Notes: generated from the letters alone by a model not told the origin. Counted from the stretch's first letter, positions 25,223 through 34,423 are shown. The stretch: DNA of 64,000 bases from Fusobacterium_C necrophorum_A (GCF_004134945.1 NZ_SBAP01000010.1:1-64000); one strand, 5' to 3'. Translations and numbers: made by a program.

Positions 25223-25820
25223 GTTTGACCTTGCAAAAGGAGAAAAAATTATAGGAGTGGACGAAGCGGGAAGAGGACCTTTGGCGGGACCTGTGGTAGC
25301 GGCAGCGAGTCTTCTGAAAAAATACGATACTTCTTTGGAAGAGATTCAAGATTCCAAGAAATTGACGGAGAAAAAAAGAGAAGCCTTGTTTTCTATGATT
25401 CCGAACTATTTTTATGTGGGAATTGGGAGGGCAAGTGTGGAGGAGATTGAAGCATATAATATCTTAAATGCGACTTTTTTGGCAATGAGAAGAGCGATTG
25501 CTCAGTTAGAGGAACAAATTTCCATAGAGGATGCTATCATTTTAGTGGACGGGAATTTTAAAATACGGGAATGCAAAAAAAAGCAGGAAGCGATTATAAA
25601 AGGGGATGCGAAGAGTCTTTCCATAGCAGCTGCTTCCATTATGGCAAAGGTAACAAGAGATCATGAATTGTTGGAGCTTGCAAAGCAATATCCTGAATAT
25701 CATTTTGAAAAACATAAGGGTTATGGGACAAAGATGCATCGAGAGCAAATACTGACATTGGGAGCCATTCCCGGAGTGCATCGAAACAGTTTCTTGGTCA
25801 AAATATTGCAGAAGAAATAG
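25191..25820 (+). CDS. rnhB: Ribonuclease HII
   Basis: A 209-residue RNase HII that cleaves RNA in RNA-DNA hybrids and removes misincorporated ribonucleotides. The metal site starts with GVDEAGRGPLAGPV (D24, E25) and continues with VDGN and GDAKSLSIAAASI. A TTG at 25188 is possible, but AGAGGG is better placed for ATG 25191. It overlaps the rluD end by 32 bases, so translation is probably coupled. Confidence 0.95.
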   Translation: MEKIFTQSLYEFDLAKGEKIIGVDEAGRGPLAGPVVAAASLLKKYDTSLEEIQDSKKLTEKKREALFSMIPNYFYVGIGRASVEEIEAYNILNATFLAMRRAIAQLEEQISIEDAIILVDGNFKIRECKKKQEAIIKGDAKSLSIAAASIMAKVTRDHELLELAKQYPEYHFEKHKGYGTKMHREQILTLGAIPGVHRNSFLVKILQKK

Positions 25821-25837
25821 AAAGGAAAACAGGAAAA

Positions 25838-26209
25838 ATGCAAAATAATCGCAAAAAAGGAAACGAATATGAAGAGAGAGCGGTTAGTCTTTTGCAAGAG
25901 AAAGCGTATCATATTTTAGCCAGAAATTTTAGAACTTCTATCGGAGAAATTGATGTGATTGCTGAAAAAGATGATGTTTTGGTATTTGTGGAAGTCAAAT
26001 ATCGAAAAAATAGAAAGTTCGGTTATGGAAAAGAAGCTGTCAATTCTCAGAAATTATTGAGAATTTTTCGAGTGGCGGAATACTATAGGAGTCATTGTAC
26101 AAAACCATATCAAAAAATGAGAATCGATGTGATTCATTTTTTAGGAGATACTTATTTTTGGGATCAAGATGTCGCATGGGGTGATGAAATTGGATGTGAA
26201 ATGTTCTAA
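25838..26209 (+). CDS. YraN/UPF0102 family nuclease-fold protein
   Basis: A 123-residue UPF0102 protein. It has the family's start (RKKGNEYEERAVSLLQEKAYHILARNFR) and a PD-(D/E)XK-like core: GEIDVIAEKDDVLVFVEVKYRKN with the D...EVK residues. The structure is endonuclease-like; the cellular role is not established. Its usual place beside rnhB is kept here, 17 bases after it. SD AAAGGAAAACAGGA precedes ATG. Confidence 0.9.
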   Translation: MQNNRKKGNEYEERAVSLLQEKAYHILARNFRTSIGEIDVIAEKDDVLVFVEVKYRKNRKFGYGKEAVNSQKLLRIFRVAEYYRSHCTKPYQKMRIDVIHFLGDTYFWDQDVAWGDEIGCEMF

Positions 26210-26393
26210 GTGCGGAAGCAAAGCCTATGAAGTCAGAAATGTTATACTACCTGAAAAAAAACAGGGGATGAAATTGGAATTAAATCTTTATTATGTGAAA
26301 ACTTGCCTGGATTGTGGCTATAGTGAGTTTTATTTAGCAAAGGTTGTGGATAAAGATGAGAAAGCGGTTCCTGTTCCTAAAGCGGAGTATTAG
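26184..26393 (+). CDS. Small zinc-ribbon protein
   Basis: A protein of about 69 residues with two CxxC knuckles, CSKCG near the N-terminus and CLDCGYSEFY after a beta hairpin (LELNLYYVKT), a nucleic-acid-binding-type zinc ribbon. The start is uncertain: ATG 26169 and ATG 26184 are both in frame; I prefer 26184 because the zinc ribbon begins right after it, although its SD is poor. It overlaps yraN upstream and comF downstream, so expression is coupled. The function is unknown. Confidence 0.75.
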   Translation: MKLDVKCSKCGSKAYEVRNVILPEKKQGMKLELNLYYVKTCLDCGYSEFYLAKVVDKDEKAVPVPKAEY

Positions 26394-27024
26394 AAACTTA
26401 TTTTTTGTAGATTCCTGTTGCTTGTGTGAGAAAGGGTTAAGTATGGGGGAGCTTCTTTTTTGTGAGCACTGCTTTCAAATTTGGAAACAAAAATCTTTGC
26501 TGCGATATCACGAGGGGTACTACTATGTTCATCTCTATCGGGAACCGATACGTTCTTGGATACATGAATATAAATTTCAAGGAAGAAGAGATTTTGGAAA
26601 AATTTTTGCAAAGTGGATAAAAGAAGCTTTTTGGGAATGTTGCCGACAACATGAGATTGAAGTCGTCATTCCGGTTCCTATTCATGAAGAAAGAAGATTG
26701 GAGAGAGGATTCAATCAAACGGAAGAAATCTTGAGTTATTTAGGTGTTTCTTATTGCAGAATGGAACGACGAAAGAATACGGAAGCTCTATATCAGTATT
26801 CCGGTAGCGAAGACAGACAGGAGAAAATGAAAGAAGCTTTCACTTGTCCCTTTTCTCTGGAGGGAAAAAATGTGTTACTTTTTGATGATATTGTAACGAC
26901 GGGAACGACAATGTCGGAGATGAAAAAAGCTATTTGGAAAAAAGGGAAGCCAAATAAAATTGTAATATTTGCATTCAGTTTATCGGAAAGAGTAAAAATA
27001 GAGCAAAAGAATCGTGGAAAATAA
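26356..27024 (+). CDS. comF: ComF-family phosphoribosyltransferase-like protein
   Basis: A 222-residue ComF-type protein. An N-terminal zinc module (CCLCEKG and FCEHCF) is followed by a phosphoribosyltransferase fold with VVIPVPIHEERRLERGFNQ and the PRPP loop LLFDDIVTTGTTMSE. In naturally competent bacteria ComF assists uptake of transforming DNA; in others the role is unclear. A TTG at 26344 would add four residues, but ATG 26356 is more likely. It overlaps the zinc-ribbon gene by 38 bases and ends this operon. Confidence 0.88.
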   Translation: MRKRFLFLKRSIRNLFFVDSCCLCEKGLSMGELLFCEHCFQIWKQKSLLRYHEGYYYVHLYREPIRSWIHEYKFQGRRDFGKIFAKWIKEAFWECCRQHEIEVVIPVPIHEERRLERGFNQTEEILSYLGVSYCRMERRKNTEALYQYSGSEDRQEKMKEAFTCPFSLEGKNVLLFDDIVTTGTTMSEMKKAIWKKGKPNKIVIFAFSLSERVKIEQKNRGK

Positions 27025-27036
27025 TCATGGAAATAT

Positions 27037-27065
27037 TTGAAAAAGAAAAATCTCTATGCTATGAT
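27037..27065 (+). promoter_or_regulatory. Promoter of tpiA-gpmI
   Basis: TTGAAA (27037-27042), a 17-base spacer and TATGAT (27060-27065). The resulting leader to ATG 27172 is about 100 bases. Confidence 0.6.
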
Positions 27066-27171
27066 AAGGCAATCGAAAGTACATAGGACAGAATTACTGT
27101 TGCGTGATAAAAAATAATAAAAAGGAGGTTGTGTGATAAACGTAAGAAAGGAGTTATCATACAAGATAAAA

Positions 27172-27924
27172 ATGAGAAGAACTGTGATTGCAGGAAACTG
27201 GAAAATGAACAAAACAAATCAAGAAGCTGTGGAAATGCTTCATCAATTAAAAGAAGAGGTAGCAGGAATTTCCGAAGTGGAGATTGTGATTGGGGCTCCT
27301 TTTACTTGCTTAGCAGCTGCAGTGGAGGAAACACGGGGAAGTAATGTAAAAATTGCTGCAGAAAATGTCTATCCGAAGGATTCCGGAGCCTATACCGGAG
27401 AAATTTCTCCCAAGATGTTAAAGGCAATTGGAGTAGAATATGTTATTTTAGGTCATTCGGAAAGAAGAGAATATTTTCATGAAAGTGATGAGTTCATCAA
27501 TGAAAAAGTAAAGGCTGTGTTACAAGAAGGAATGTTTCCTATTCTTTGTATCGGAGAAAAATTGGAAGACAGAGAAGCGGGAAAGACAAATATGGTCAAC
27601 GAAAGACAACTTCGAGGAGGTTTGGCGGGAATTTCCGCAGAAGAGGCGGCGAAGATTATTATTGCCTATGAACCTGTTTGGGCAATTGGAACCGGAAAAA
27701 CGGCAACTCCTGAATTGGCTCAAGAAACACATGCGGAAATTCGAAATGTTTTAGTAGCTCTATTCGGTGAAGTTGGACAAAGTATGACAATTCAATATGG
27801 AGGTTCCATGAAACCTGAAAATGCAAAAGAATTATTAGCACAAAAAGATATTGACGGCGGACTGATTGGGGGAGCTTCCTTAGAGGCAAAATCATTCGCA
27901 GCCATTGTAAGAGCAGGAAGATAG
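27172..27924 (+). CDS. tpiA: Triosephosphate isomerase
   Basis: A 250-residue TIM-barrel enzyme interconverting DHAP and glyceraldehyde-3-P. Seen are AGNWKMNK (catalytic Lys), VILGHSERR (catalytic His) and AYEPVWAIGTGKTA (catalytic Glu and loop 6). ATG 27172 gives the family's normal N-terminus, but its only SD candidate is 18 or more bases upstream. A GTG at 27133 has AGGAGG four bases away and would add 13 residues. The glycolytic partner gpmI follows 14 bases after the stop. Confidence 0.93.
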   Translation: MRRTVIAGNWKMNKTNQEAVEMLHQLKEEVAGISEVEIVIGAPFTCLAAAVEETRGSNVKIAAENVYPKDSGAYTGEISPKMLKAIGVEYVILGHSERREYFHESDEFINEKVKAVLQEGMFPILCIGEKLEDREAGKTNMVNERQLRGGLAGISAEEAAKIIIAYEPVWAIGTGKTATPELAQETHAEIRNVLVALFGEVGQSMTIQYGGSMKPENAKELLAQKDIDGGLIGGASLEAKSFAAIVRAGR

Positions 27925-27938
27925 AAGGAGATTAGGAA

Positions 27939-29459
27939 ATGAAAAAGCCGGTAATGTTGGTGATTATGGATGGTTGGGGTATCAATGAGAACAAGGAAGA
28001 AAAAAATGCAATCCGAGAAGCAAAGCCCCATAATCTATTAAGATTGGAGGAAAACTATCCTCATGCGAGGCTGCAAGCTTCGGGAGAAGCGGTAGGTTTG
28101 CCGGAAGGACAAATGGGAAACTCGGAAGTAGGACATTTGAATATCGGAGCGGGCCGAGTTGTCTATCAACCTTTGGTAGAGATCAGCGTGGATATTCGAA
28201 AGGGAAATTTTTTCAGAAAAGCGGCTCTGGTAGAAGCCTTTGAGTATGCAAAGAAGCATCAGCTAAAAATACATTTTGGAGGACTGCTTTCTCCGGGAGG
28301 GGTACACTCTCATACGGAGCATTTATATGGACTCTTAGAAATGGCAAAAAAATATGACCTATCGGAAGTTTATGTGCATGCTTTTTTAGATGGACGAGAT
28401 ACACCACCCTCTTCTGCGATAAACTATGTCAAAGAGTTGGAAGAAAAAATGAAAGAGCTCGGTGTCGGAAAGCTTGCCAGTCTATCAGGAAGATACTATG
28501 CCATGGATCGGGATAAAAACTGGGATAGAGTGGAGCTGGCGTATCGAGCTATGGTCTTAGGAGAAGGAAATCAGGGGAAAACAGCCCTGGAAGCCTTGAA
28601 AGCTTCCTATGCAGAGGGAAAAACGGATGAATTTGTTCTCCCTACCTTACTGGATGAAAGGGGAAAGATAGGACAAGGGGAAGTTTTCATCAATTTCAAT
28701 TTTCGACCGGACCGAGCCAGAGAAATAACGAGAGCCTTGAATGATAAAGAGTTTACAGCCTTTCCAAGAGAACATCTGGATTTAAAATTTTACTGTATGA
28801 GACAATACGATACCAGCATAGAAGCAAAGGTTATCTATGAAGATAAAAATATTGTGAACACCTTCGGGGAAGTCATATCCAAAGAGGGATTAAAACAACT
28901 GAGAACGGCAGAAACTGAAAAATATGCTCATGTGACTTTTTTCTTTAACGGAGGAAAAGAAACACAATATGAGGGAGAAGATAGAATTTTGGTGCCGTCC
29001 CCTAAAGTAGCCACCTATGATTTGCAGCCGGAAATGTCCGCTTATGAAGTGACGGAAGGAGTGTTGGAGGCTTTAGAGAAAGATATCTATGATGTTATCA
29101 TTTTAAATTTTGCAAATACGGATATGGTAGGACACACCGGAGTTATGGAAGCTACCGTGAAAGCAGTGCAAGCAGTTGATACATGCATAGGGAAAATAGC
29201 GGATAAAATTTTAGAAAAAGACGGAGTATTATTGATTACGGCAGATCATGGAAATGCGGATTTGATGGAAGATCCTTTTACGAAGGTTCCGTTTACCGCT
29301 CATACGACAAATGAAGTTCCATGTATTTTGGTATCCAATCGTTATCGGGATGTTACTTTAAAAAGTGGAGCTCTATGTGATTTAGCCCCTACTTTACTGC
29401 ATTTTCTAGGGATTGAACAGCCGGTGGAAATGAACGGAAGCTGTTTGCTGGAGAAGTAA
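27939..29459 (+). CDS. gpmI: Cofactor-independent phosphoglycerate mutase
   Basis: A 506-residue Mn-dependent iPGM that converts 3- to 2-phosphoglycerate. The alkaline-phosphatase-fold metal site shows MDGWG near the N-terminus and DHGNAD near the C-terminus. The phosphoserine nucleophile is in GNSEVGHLNIGAG. It is co-transcribed with tpiA. The length is standard. Confidence 0.96.
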   Translation: MKKPVMLVIMDGWGINENKEEKNAIREAKPHNLLRLEENYPHARLQASGEAVGLPEGQMGNSEVGHLNIGAGRVVYQPLVEISVDIRKGNFFRKAALVEAFEYAKKHQLKIHFGGLLSPGGVHSHTEHLYGLLEMAKKYDLSEVYVHAFLDGRDTPPSSAINYVKELEEKMKELGVGKLASLSGRYYAMDRDKNWDRVELAYRAMVLGEGNQGKTALEALKASYAEGKTDEFVLPTLLDERGKIGQGEVFINFNFRPDRAREITRALNDKEFTAFPREHLDLKFYCMRQYDTSIEAKVIYEDKNIVNTFGEVISKEGLKQLRTAETEKYAHVTFFFNGGKETQYEGEDRILVPSPKVATYDLQPEMSAYEVTEGVLEALEKDIYDVIILNFANTDMVGHTGVMEATVKAVQAVDTCIGKIADKILEKDGVLLITADHGNADLMEDPFTKVPFTAHTTNEVPCILVSNRYRDVTLKSGALCDLAPTLLHFLGIEQPVEMNGSCLLEK

Positions 29460-29474
29460 AAAACTTGAGATTAC

Positions 29475-29505
29475 AAGCAGTTAGAAAAGTCTAGCTGCTT
29501 TTTCT
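29475..29505 (+). terminator. Terminator of tpiA-gpmI
   Basis: AGCAGTTAGA pairs with TCTAGCTGCT (one G-U pair) over an AAAG loop, followed by TTTTTCTTT. Confidence 0.85.
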
Positions 29506-29682
29506 TTCAAGGATTCATAATATATACATATTTTTTATAGAATCATCAATAATCTATATAGTTTATGAAAGAGTAGTAAAAAAGGGACTTTACTGCCAAA
29601 AATAAAACAAGGCGATTGACAAAAGAACATAAATATGGTAAAAAGAGAGCATAGTAACATATTTATAGGGAGGGAAAAATTT

Positions 29683-31167
29683 ATGAAAGCGTTTTTGAAA
29701 TTGAGTCCGGTATTGGTATTGGCGGCTTTGATGGTAGTTGGATATGATGCTTTGATTGCAGCACCCATAGCAACCATATATGCTTGTGTGGTGGCCATGT
29801 TAACAGAAAAAACAAAATTTCAATCTGTCATTGATGCGGCAATTGCCAGTGTAAGAGAAATTCAAGTAGCTTTGTTTATCTTGATGATTGCTTATGCCAT
29901 GGCGGAAGCGTTTATGTCCACAGGAGTAGGAGCTTCTATTATCATCATTGCTTTGAAATTTGGAATTACCGGGAAAACAGTCGCTTTGGTAGGAGCGATC
30001 GTTACCGCAGTTCTGTCCATTGCAACAGGAACGTCTTGGGGAACTTTCGCAGCCTGTGCACCGGTATTTTTATGGTTAAATCATATTGTAGGAGGAAGCA
30101 TTACTTTAACCTTAGGAGCTATTGCAGGGGGAGCTTGTTTTGGAGATAATATCGGATTGATTTCCGATACTACCATTGTGTCTTCCGGAATTCAAGGGGT
30201 AGAAGTTGTTAGAAGAATTCGACACCAAGGAGTTTGGTCAGGATTGGTCTTATTGTCGGGAGTGATTCTGTTTGGAGTATTTGGAGTGGTAATGAACTTG
30301 CCTTCCACGGTTGGAGATGCTGCGGAAGCAATTTCTAAAATTACTCCGGAAGTATGGACTCAATTGGCAGAAAAAAGAGAATCTGCGGTTAAATTATTGG
30401 AACAAGTACAAGCAGGAGTACCGTTATATATGGTAATACCTTTGATTGTTGTATTGGTTTTAGCTTTTGCAGGATTTCAAACATTTATCTGTTTATTCTC
30501 AGGAGTTATCTTGTCCTATGTCTTCGGATATTTTGCAGGAACGGTAGGAACGATCAATGAATACTTGGATATGTGTATGGAAGGTTTTGCCTCTGCAGGA
30601 GGATGGGTTGTTGTTATGATGATGTGGGTAGCCGCCTTCGGTGGAGTCATGAAGATGATGAATGCTTTCCGACCTCTTTCCGATTTATTAGGAAGAATGG
30701 CGAGAAATGTAAGACAATTGATGTTCTTCAATGGGTGTCTGTCTATTTTCGGAAACGCAGCTCTTGCAGATGAAATGGCACAAATTGTAACGATTGGACC
30801 TATTATCAAAGAATTGGTAGAAGAAAATATTGAAGCTTCCGAAGAGGATATGTATATCTTGAAATTGAGAAATGCAACTTTCTCCGATGCGATGGGTGTA
30901 TTTGGATCCCAATTGATTCCATGGCACGTATATATCGGATATTATTTAGGAATTATCGGAATTGTATATCCAATTTATGAATTCAAACCGATTGATTTGA
31001 TTCAATATAATTTTATTGCGTATATTGCGGTTATCAGTATGTTGGTATTAACTTTAACAGGATTGGATCGCTTAGTTCCGTTGTTTGCTCTTCCGGCAGA
31101 GCCGAAAGTTCGATTGAGAACAAAAGAGGAAAGAGAAGCTTATATGAACGCTAAAAAAGAAAAATAA
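29683..31167 (+). CDS. NhaC-family Na+/H+ antiporter
   Basis: A 494-residue membrane protein of the NhaC ion-transporter family with about 11-12 helices. Diagnostic segments are ATGTSWGTFAACAPV, GGACFGDNIGLISDTTIVSSG, and in the second half GNAALADEMAQIVTIGP. The frame opens at 29635, but AGGGAGGG sits before ATG 29683. NhaC types exchange Na+ for H+; some relatives exchange amino-acid pairs (malate/lactate, arginine/ornithine), so the substrate is not certain. A TTGACA (29616-29621) marks the likely promoter region. Confidence 0.88.
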   Translation: MKAFLKLSPVLVLAALMVVGYDALIAAPIATIYACVVAMLTEKTKFQSVIDAAIASVREIQVALFILMIAYAMAEAFMSTGVGASIIIIALKFGITGKTVALVGAIVTAVLSIATGTSWGTFAACAPVFLWLNHIVGGSITLTLGAIAGGACFGDNIGLISDTTIVSSGIQGVEVVRRIRHQGVWSGLVLLSGVILFGVFGVVMNLPSTVGDAAEAISKITPEVWTQLAEKRESAVKLLEQVQAGVPLYMVIPLIVVLVLAFAGFQTFICLFSGVILSYVFGYFAGTVGTINEYLDMCMEGFASAGGWVVVMMMWVAAFGGVMKMMNAFRPLSDLLGRMARNVRQLMFFNGCLSIFGNAALADEMAQIVTIGPIIKELVEENIEASEEDMYILKLRNATFSDAMGVFGSQLIPWHVYIGYYLGIIGIVYPIYEFKPIDLIQYNFIAYIAVISMLVLTLTGLDRLVPLFALPAEPKVRLRTKEEREAYMNAKKEK

Positions 31168-31186
31168 GAATTGGTATTGAAATATC

Positions 31187-31219
31187 AAGCTATGGGGTAG
31201 GTGCTCCATAGCTTTTTTA
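31187..31219 (+). terminator. Terminator of the antiporter gene
   Basis: AAGCTATGG pairs with CCATAGCTT over a 9-base loop, followed by TTTTT. Confidence 0.88.
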
Positions 31220-31234
31220 TTTTCTTTCCTCAGG

Positions 31235-31263
31235 TTTACAAAAAAGAGCTTTTGTGTTAGAAT
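31235..31263 (+). promoter_or_regulatory. Promoter of the ACT/UPF0210 operon
   Basis: TTTACA (31235-31240), a 17-base spacer, TAGAAT (31258-31263). Confidence 0.6.
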
Positions 31264-31335
31264 GTTGAAATACAAGAAAATTATATTGAAATAAAAAGAA
31301 AATGAAGTTGTTTTCAAGATAAAGGAGGGATGGAA

Positions 31336-31605
31336 ATGAAATGTATCATTACAGTATTGGGAACAGATAAAGTGGGAATTATTGCAAAAGTCTGTACTTA
31401 TCTATCTGAAGTAAATATTAATATTTTGGATATTTCTCAAACGATTATCGGGGGATATTTTAACATGATGATGATTGTAGATATAACAGAAGCTACTAAA
31501 AAAATGGAAGAAGTGAACGAAGAGCTTCTAAAGATCGGGGAAAAAATGGGAGTTATTATTACGACACAACATGAAGACATTTTTAACTGTATGCATCGAG
31601 TGTAA
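31336..31605 (+). CDS. ACT-domain protein, UPF0237
   Basis: An 89-residue stand-alone ACT domain of the UPF0237 family: CIITVLGTDKVGIIAKVCTYLSEVNINILDISQ begins the domain. ACT domains bind small ligands, often amino acids, and regulate partners. AAGGAGGG is one base from ATG 31330 but seven from ATG 31336, so the latter is the start. It is paired with the UPF0210 gene 26 bases downstream, an arrangement conserved in many Firmicutes and anaerobes, which suggests a sensor-effector pair. Confidence 0.92.
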   Translation: MKCIITVLGTDKVGIIAKVCTYLSEVNINILDISQTIIGGYFNMMMIVDITEATKKMEEVNEELLKIGEKMGVIITTQHEDIFNCMHRV

Positions 31606-31631
31606 TGGAGAGAAAAAACTAGGAGGACAAT

Positions 31632-32990
31632 ATGATTTCCAGAGTAGAAATTCAGGAAACAAATCGTATGATAGCAGAAGCAAAATTGGATGTAAGAACG
31701 ATTACCATGGGAATCAGTCTAATTGACTGTGCAGATCCCGATGTGGAAAAATTTAATGAAAAAATTTATAAAAAAATAACCAGCTATGCGAAAGATTTAG
31801 TAAAAGTCGGAGATGACATTGCAAAGCAGTTTGGAATTCCGGTAGTAAACAAAAGAATATCGGTAACCCCCATAGCCATTGCTGCGGCATCTTGCAAGAC
31901 AGACTCTTATGTAAGTATCGCCGAGACTTTGGATAGAGCTGCAAAAGATTGTGGAGTTAATTTTATAGGAGGCTTTTCAGCCTTAGTTCAAAAAGGATGT
32001 ACCCCGTCGGATATTCTTCTCATGAAATCTATTCCGGAGGCTATGAATATAACAGAGCATGTATGTTCTTCCGTCAATGTTGGAACTTCTCGAAATGGAC
32101 TGAATATGGATGCGATCAAAATGATGGGAGAAATTATTAAAGAAACAGCGGAGCTGACTCAAGACAGAGATGGAATTGGTTGTGCGAAGTTAGTTGTCTT
32201 CTGTAATGCCGTGGAAGATAATCCGTTTATGGCAGGGGCTTTTCATGGAGTGGGAGAAGCAGATTGTGTTATCAATGTAGGAGTTAGCGGTCCCGGAGTT
32301 GTCAAGAGAGCTTTGGAAGAAGTGAGAGAGGGAGATTTTGAAATTCTTTGTGAAACTGTCAAAAAAACCGCATTTAAGATTACCCGTGTGGGACAAATTG
32401 TAGCACAGGAAGCTGCGAGAAGATTAAAAGTTCCTTTTGGAATTATTGATCTGTCCTTAGCACCTACACCGGCAGTTGGAGACAGTGTGGGGGAAATTTT
32501 TCAAGAAATGGGCTTGGAATGTGCCGGAGCTCCGGGAACAACGGCAGCCCTTGCAATTTTAAACGATAATGTAAAAAAAGGAGGAGTTATGGCTTCCTCC
32601 TATGTTGGAGGATTAAGCGGAGCTTTTATTCCGGTAAGTGAAGATCACGCTATGATAGAGGCGGTGGAACGAGGGGCTCTCAGTTTGGAAAAATTAGAAG
32701 CAATGACTTGCGTATGTTCCGTCGGATTAGATATGATTGCCATTCCGGGAGATACTTCAGCATCCACAATTTCAGGTATTATTGCTGATGAAGCCGCAAT
32801 AGGAATGGTGAATCATAAAACAACAGCTACGAGATTGATTCCCGTTGTTGGAAAAACAGTGGGAGAGCAGGTTGAATTTGGAGGACTTTTGGGTCGAGCT
32901 CCCATCATGAGAGTAAATTCTTTCAGCTGTGAAAAGTTTATTCGTCGAGGGGGACGAGTTCCCGCTCCTATTCACAGTTTTAAAAATTAA
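31632..32990 (+). CDS. UPF0210 / DUF711 (PFL-like) family protein
   Basis: A 452-residue UPF0210 protein. Family features include the GISLIDCADPD start, the SSVNVGTSRNGLNMDAIKMMG block and the Gly-rich C-terminus GGLLGRAPIM. Structures show a glycyl-radical-enzyme-like barrel, but no catalytic activity is established, and there is no glycyl-radical loop motif here. It follows the ACT-domain gene in one operon. SD TAGGAGGAC lies before ATG. Confidence 0.93.
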   Translation: MISRVEIQETNRMIAEAKLDVRTITMGISLIDCADPDVEKFNEKIYKKITSYAKDLVKVGDDIAKQFGIPVVNKRISVTPIAIAAASCKTDSYVSIAETLDRAAKDCGVNFIGGFSALVQKGCTPSDILLMKSIPEAMNITEHVCSSVNVGTSRNGLNMDAIKMMGEIIKETAELTQDRDGIGCAKLVVFCNAVEDNPFMAGAFHGVGEADCVINVGVSGPGVVKRALEEVREGDFEILCETVKKTAFKITRVGQIVAQEAARRLKVPFGIIDLSLAPTPAVGDSVGEIFQEMGLECAGAPGTTAALAILNDNVKKGGVMASSYVGGLSGAFIPVSEDHAMIEAVERGALSLEKLEAMTCVCSVGLDMIAIPGDTSASTISGIIADEAAIGMVNHKTTATRLIPVVGKTVGEQVEFGGLLGRAPIMRVNSFSCEKFIRRGGRVPAPIHSFKN

Positions 32991-32993
32991 GAA

Positions 32994-33022
32994 TTTACTT
33001 TAGAAATGAGATATGCTACAAT
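32994..33022 (+). promoter_or_regulatory. Promoter of ychF
   Basis: TTTACT (32994-32999), a 17-base spacer, TACAAT (33017-33022), 33 bases before ATG. Confidence 0.6.
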
Positions 33023-33054
33023 GAAAAGCAATATTAATTTGGGAGGAAAGAAGA

Positions 33055-34149
33055 ATGATAGGAATTGGAATTGTGGGTTTGCCAAATGTCGGGAAATCTA
33101 CTTTATTTAATGCAATTACAAAAGCAGGAGCGGCGGAAGCGGCAAACTATCCCTTTTGTACTATAGAACCAAATGTCGGAATGGTAACCGTTCCGGATGA
33201 AAGGCTGCAAGCTTTGGCGGAGATTATTCAACCGCAGAGAATCGTAGCGGCGACGGTAGAGTTCGTGGATATTGCAGGACTTGTGAAAGGAGCGGCCCAA
33301 GGAGAGGGCTTGGGAAATAAATTTCTATCCAATATTCGTTCTACAGCAGCTATTTGTCAAGTAGTAAGGTGTTTTGAAGATGAGAATGTGGTACATGTAG
33401 ACGGTTCTGTCGATCCGATTCGAGATATTGAGGTTATCAACTCGGAATTGATTTTTGCGGATTTGGAAACAGTGGATAAAGCAATCGAAAAACACAAAAA
33501 ATTGGCTCAGAATAAAATAAAAGAATCTGTGGAATTGATGTCGGTACTTCCTAAGGCGAAGGCACATTTGGAAAATTTTCAATTGTTGAAAACCTTTTCT
33601 TTCACGGAAGCGGAGAAGGCTCTTTTGAAAAATTATCAACTTTTAACTTTAAAACCTATGATTTTTGCCGCAAATGTCGCAGAGGATGATTTGGCGGAGG
33701 GGAATTCCTATGTGGAAAAGGTAAAGGAGTATGCAGAAAAAATGGGATCGGAAGTGGTCATTGTATCTGCAAAAGTGGAAGCGGAATTGCAAGAAATGGA
33801 CGAAGAAAGCAGACAGGAATTTTTGGAATCCTTGGGAGTGAAAGAAGCAGGATTAAATCGTTTGATTCGAGCCGGATTTAAACTTCTTGGCTTACAAACC
33901 TATTTTACGGCAGGAGTGAAAGAGGTCAGAGCATGGACCATCCACATTGGAGATACGGCTCCAAGGGCTGCAGGAGAAATTCATACGGATTTTGAAAAAG
34001 GATTTATTCGAGCGAAAGTGGTATCCTATCAGGATTTTATTCAATACAAAGGTTGGAAGGGTGCACAGGAAGTTGGAGTTCTTCGATTGGAAGGAAAAGA
34101 GTATACGGTACAAGACGGAGATTTGATGGAATTTTTATTCAATGTTTAA
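33055..34149 (+). CDS. ychF: Ribosome-binding GTPase/ATPase YchF
   Basis: A 364-residue Obg-family P-loop protein. The P-loop is GLPNVGKSTLFNAIT (8-22), switch II DIAGLVKGAAQGEGLGNKFL, and a C-terminal TGS domain ends the protein (TAPRAAGEIHTDFEKGFIRAKVV). YchF prefers ATP over GTP, binds ribosomes and acts as a negative regulator of the oxidative stress response in E. coli. It is monocistronic; rpmF has its own strong promoter right after the stop. Confidence 0.96.
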   Translation: MIGIGIVGLPNVGKSTLFNAITKAGAAEAANYPFCTIEPNVGMVTVPDERLQALAEIIQPQRIVAATVEFVDIAGLVKGAAQGEGLGNKFLSNIRSTAAICQVVRCFEDENVVHVDGSVDPIRDIEVINSELIFADLETVDKAIEKHKKLAQNKIKESVELMSVLPKAKAHLENFQLLKTFSFTEAEKALLKNYQLLTLKPMIFAANVAEDDLAEGNSYVEKVKEYAEKMGSEVVIVSAKVEAELQEMDEESRQEFLESLGVKEAGLNRLIRAGFKLLGLQTYFTAGVKEVRAWTIHIGDTAPRAAGEIHTDFEKGFIRAKVVSYQDFIQYKGWKGAQEVGVLRLEGKEYTVQDGDLMEFLFNV

Positions 34150-34157
34150 AAATATAC

Positions 34158-34186
34158 TTGACAATACATAAAAAACCTTGTAGAAT
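34158..34186 (+). promoter_or_regulatory. Promoter of rpmF
   Basis: TTGACA (34158-34163), a 17-base spacer and TAGAAT (34181-34186). It is near-consensus, as expected for a ribosomal protein gene. Confidence 0.8.
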
Positions 34187-34228
34187 ATTTGGGTATAGAA
34201 TTCAAGAGTGTGTAGAGGAGGTAGAGAA

Positions 34229-34411
34229 ATGGCAGTACCTAAGAAAAAGACTTCAAAGGCAAAAAAGAACATGAGAAGATCTCATCATGCATTGGCAGGA
34301 ATCAGCTTATCTATTTGTAGCAAATGTGGAGCACCTAAGAGACAACACAGAGTTTGTTTGGAATGTGGAGATTACAACGGAAAACAAGTTCTTGCAGCGG
34401 AAGCGGAATAA
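34229..34411 (+). CDS. rpmF: 50S ribosomal protein L32
   Basis: 60 residues beginning MAVPKKKTSKAKKNMRRSHH, the L32 hallmark. The zinc knuckles are intact: CSKCG and, 13-16 residues later, CLECG, so this is the zinc-binding form. AGAGGAGG is placed for ATG 34229. It heads the rpmF-plsX-fab gene order that is conserved across many bacteria, here with a terminator between rpmF and plsX. Confidence 0.97.
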   Translation: MAVPKKKTSKAKKNMRRSHHALAGISLSICSKCGAPKRQHRVCLECGDYNGKQVLAAEAE

Positions 34412-34423
34412 TAAAAAAGTGAG

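Noticed and set aside
27129..27344. Alternative 71-codon plus-strand frame at the start of tpiA
   Set aside because: Out of frame with a clearly conserved TpiA sequence and without its own recognisable features beyond the shared SD.
31632..32990. UPF0210 protein as an active glycyl radical enzyme
   Set aside because: It has no glycyl-radical loop motif and no activating-enzyme gene nearby.
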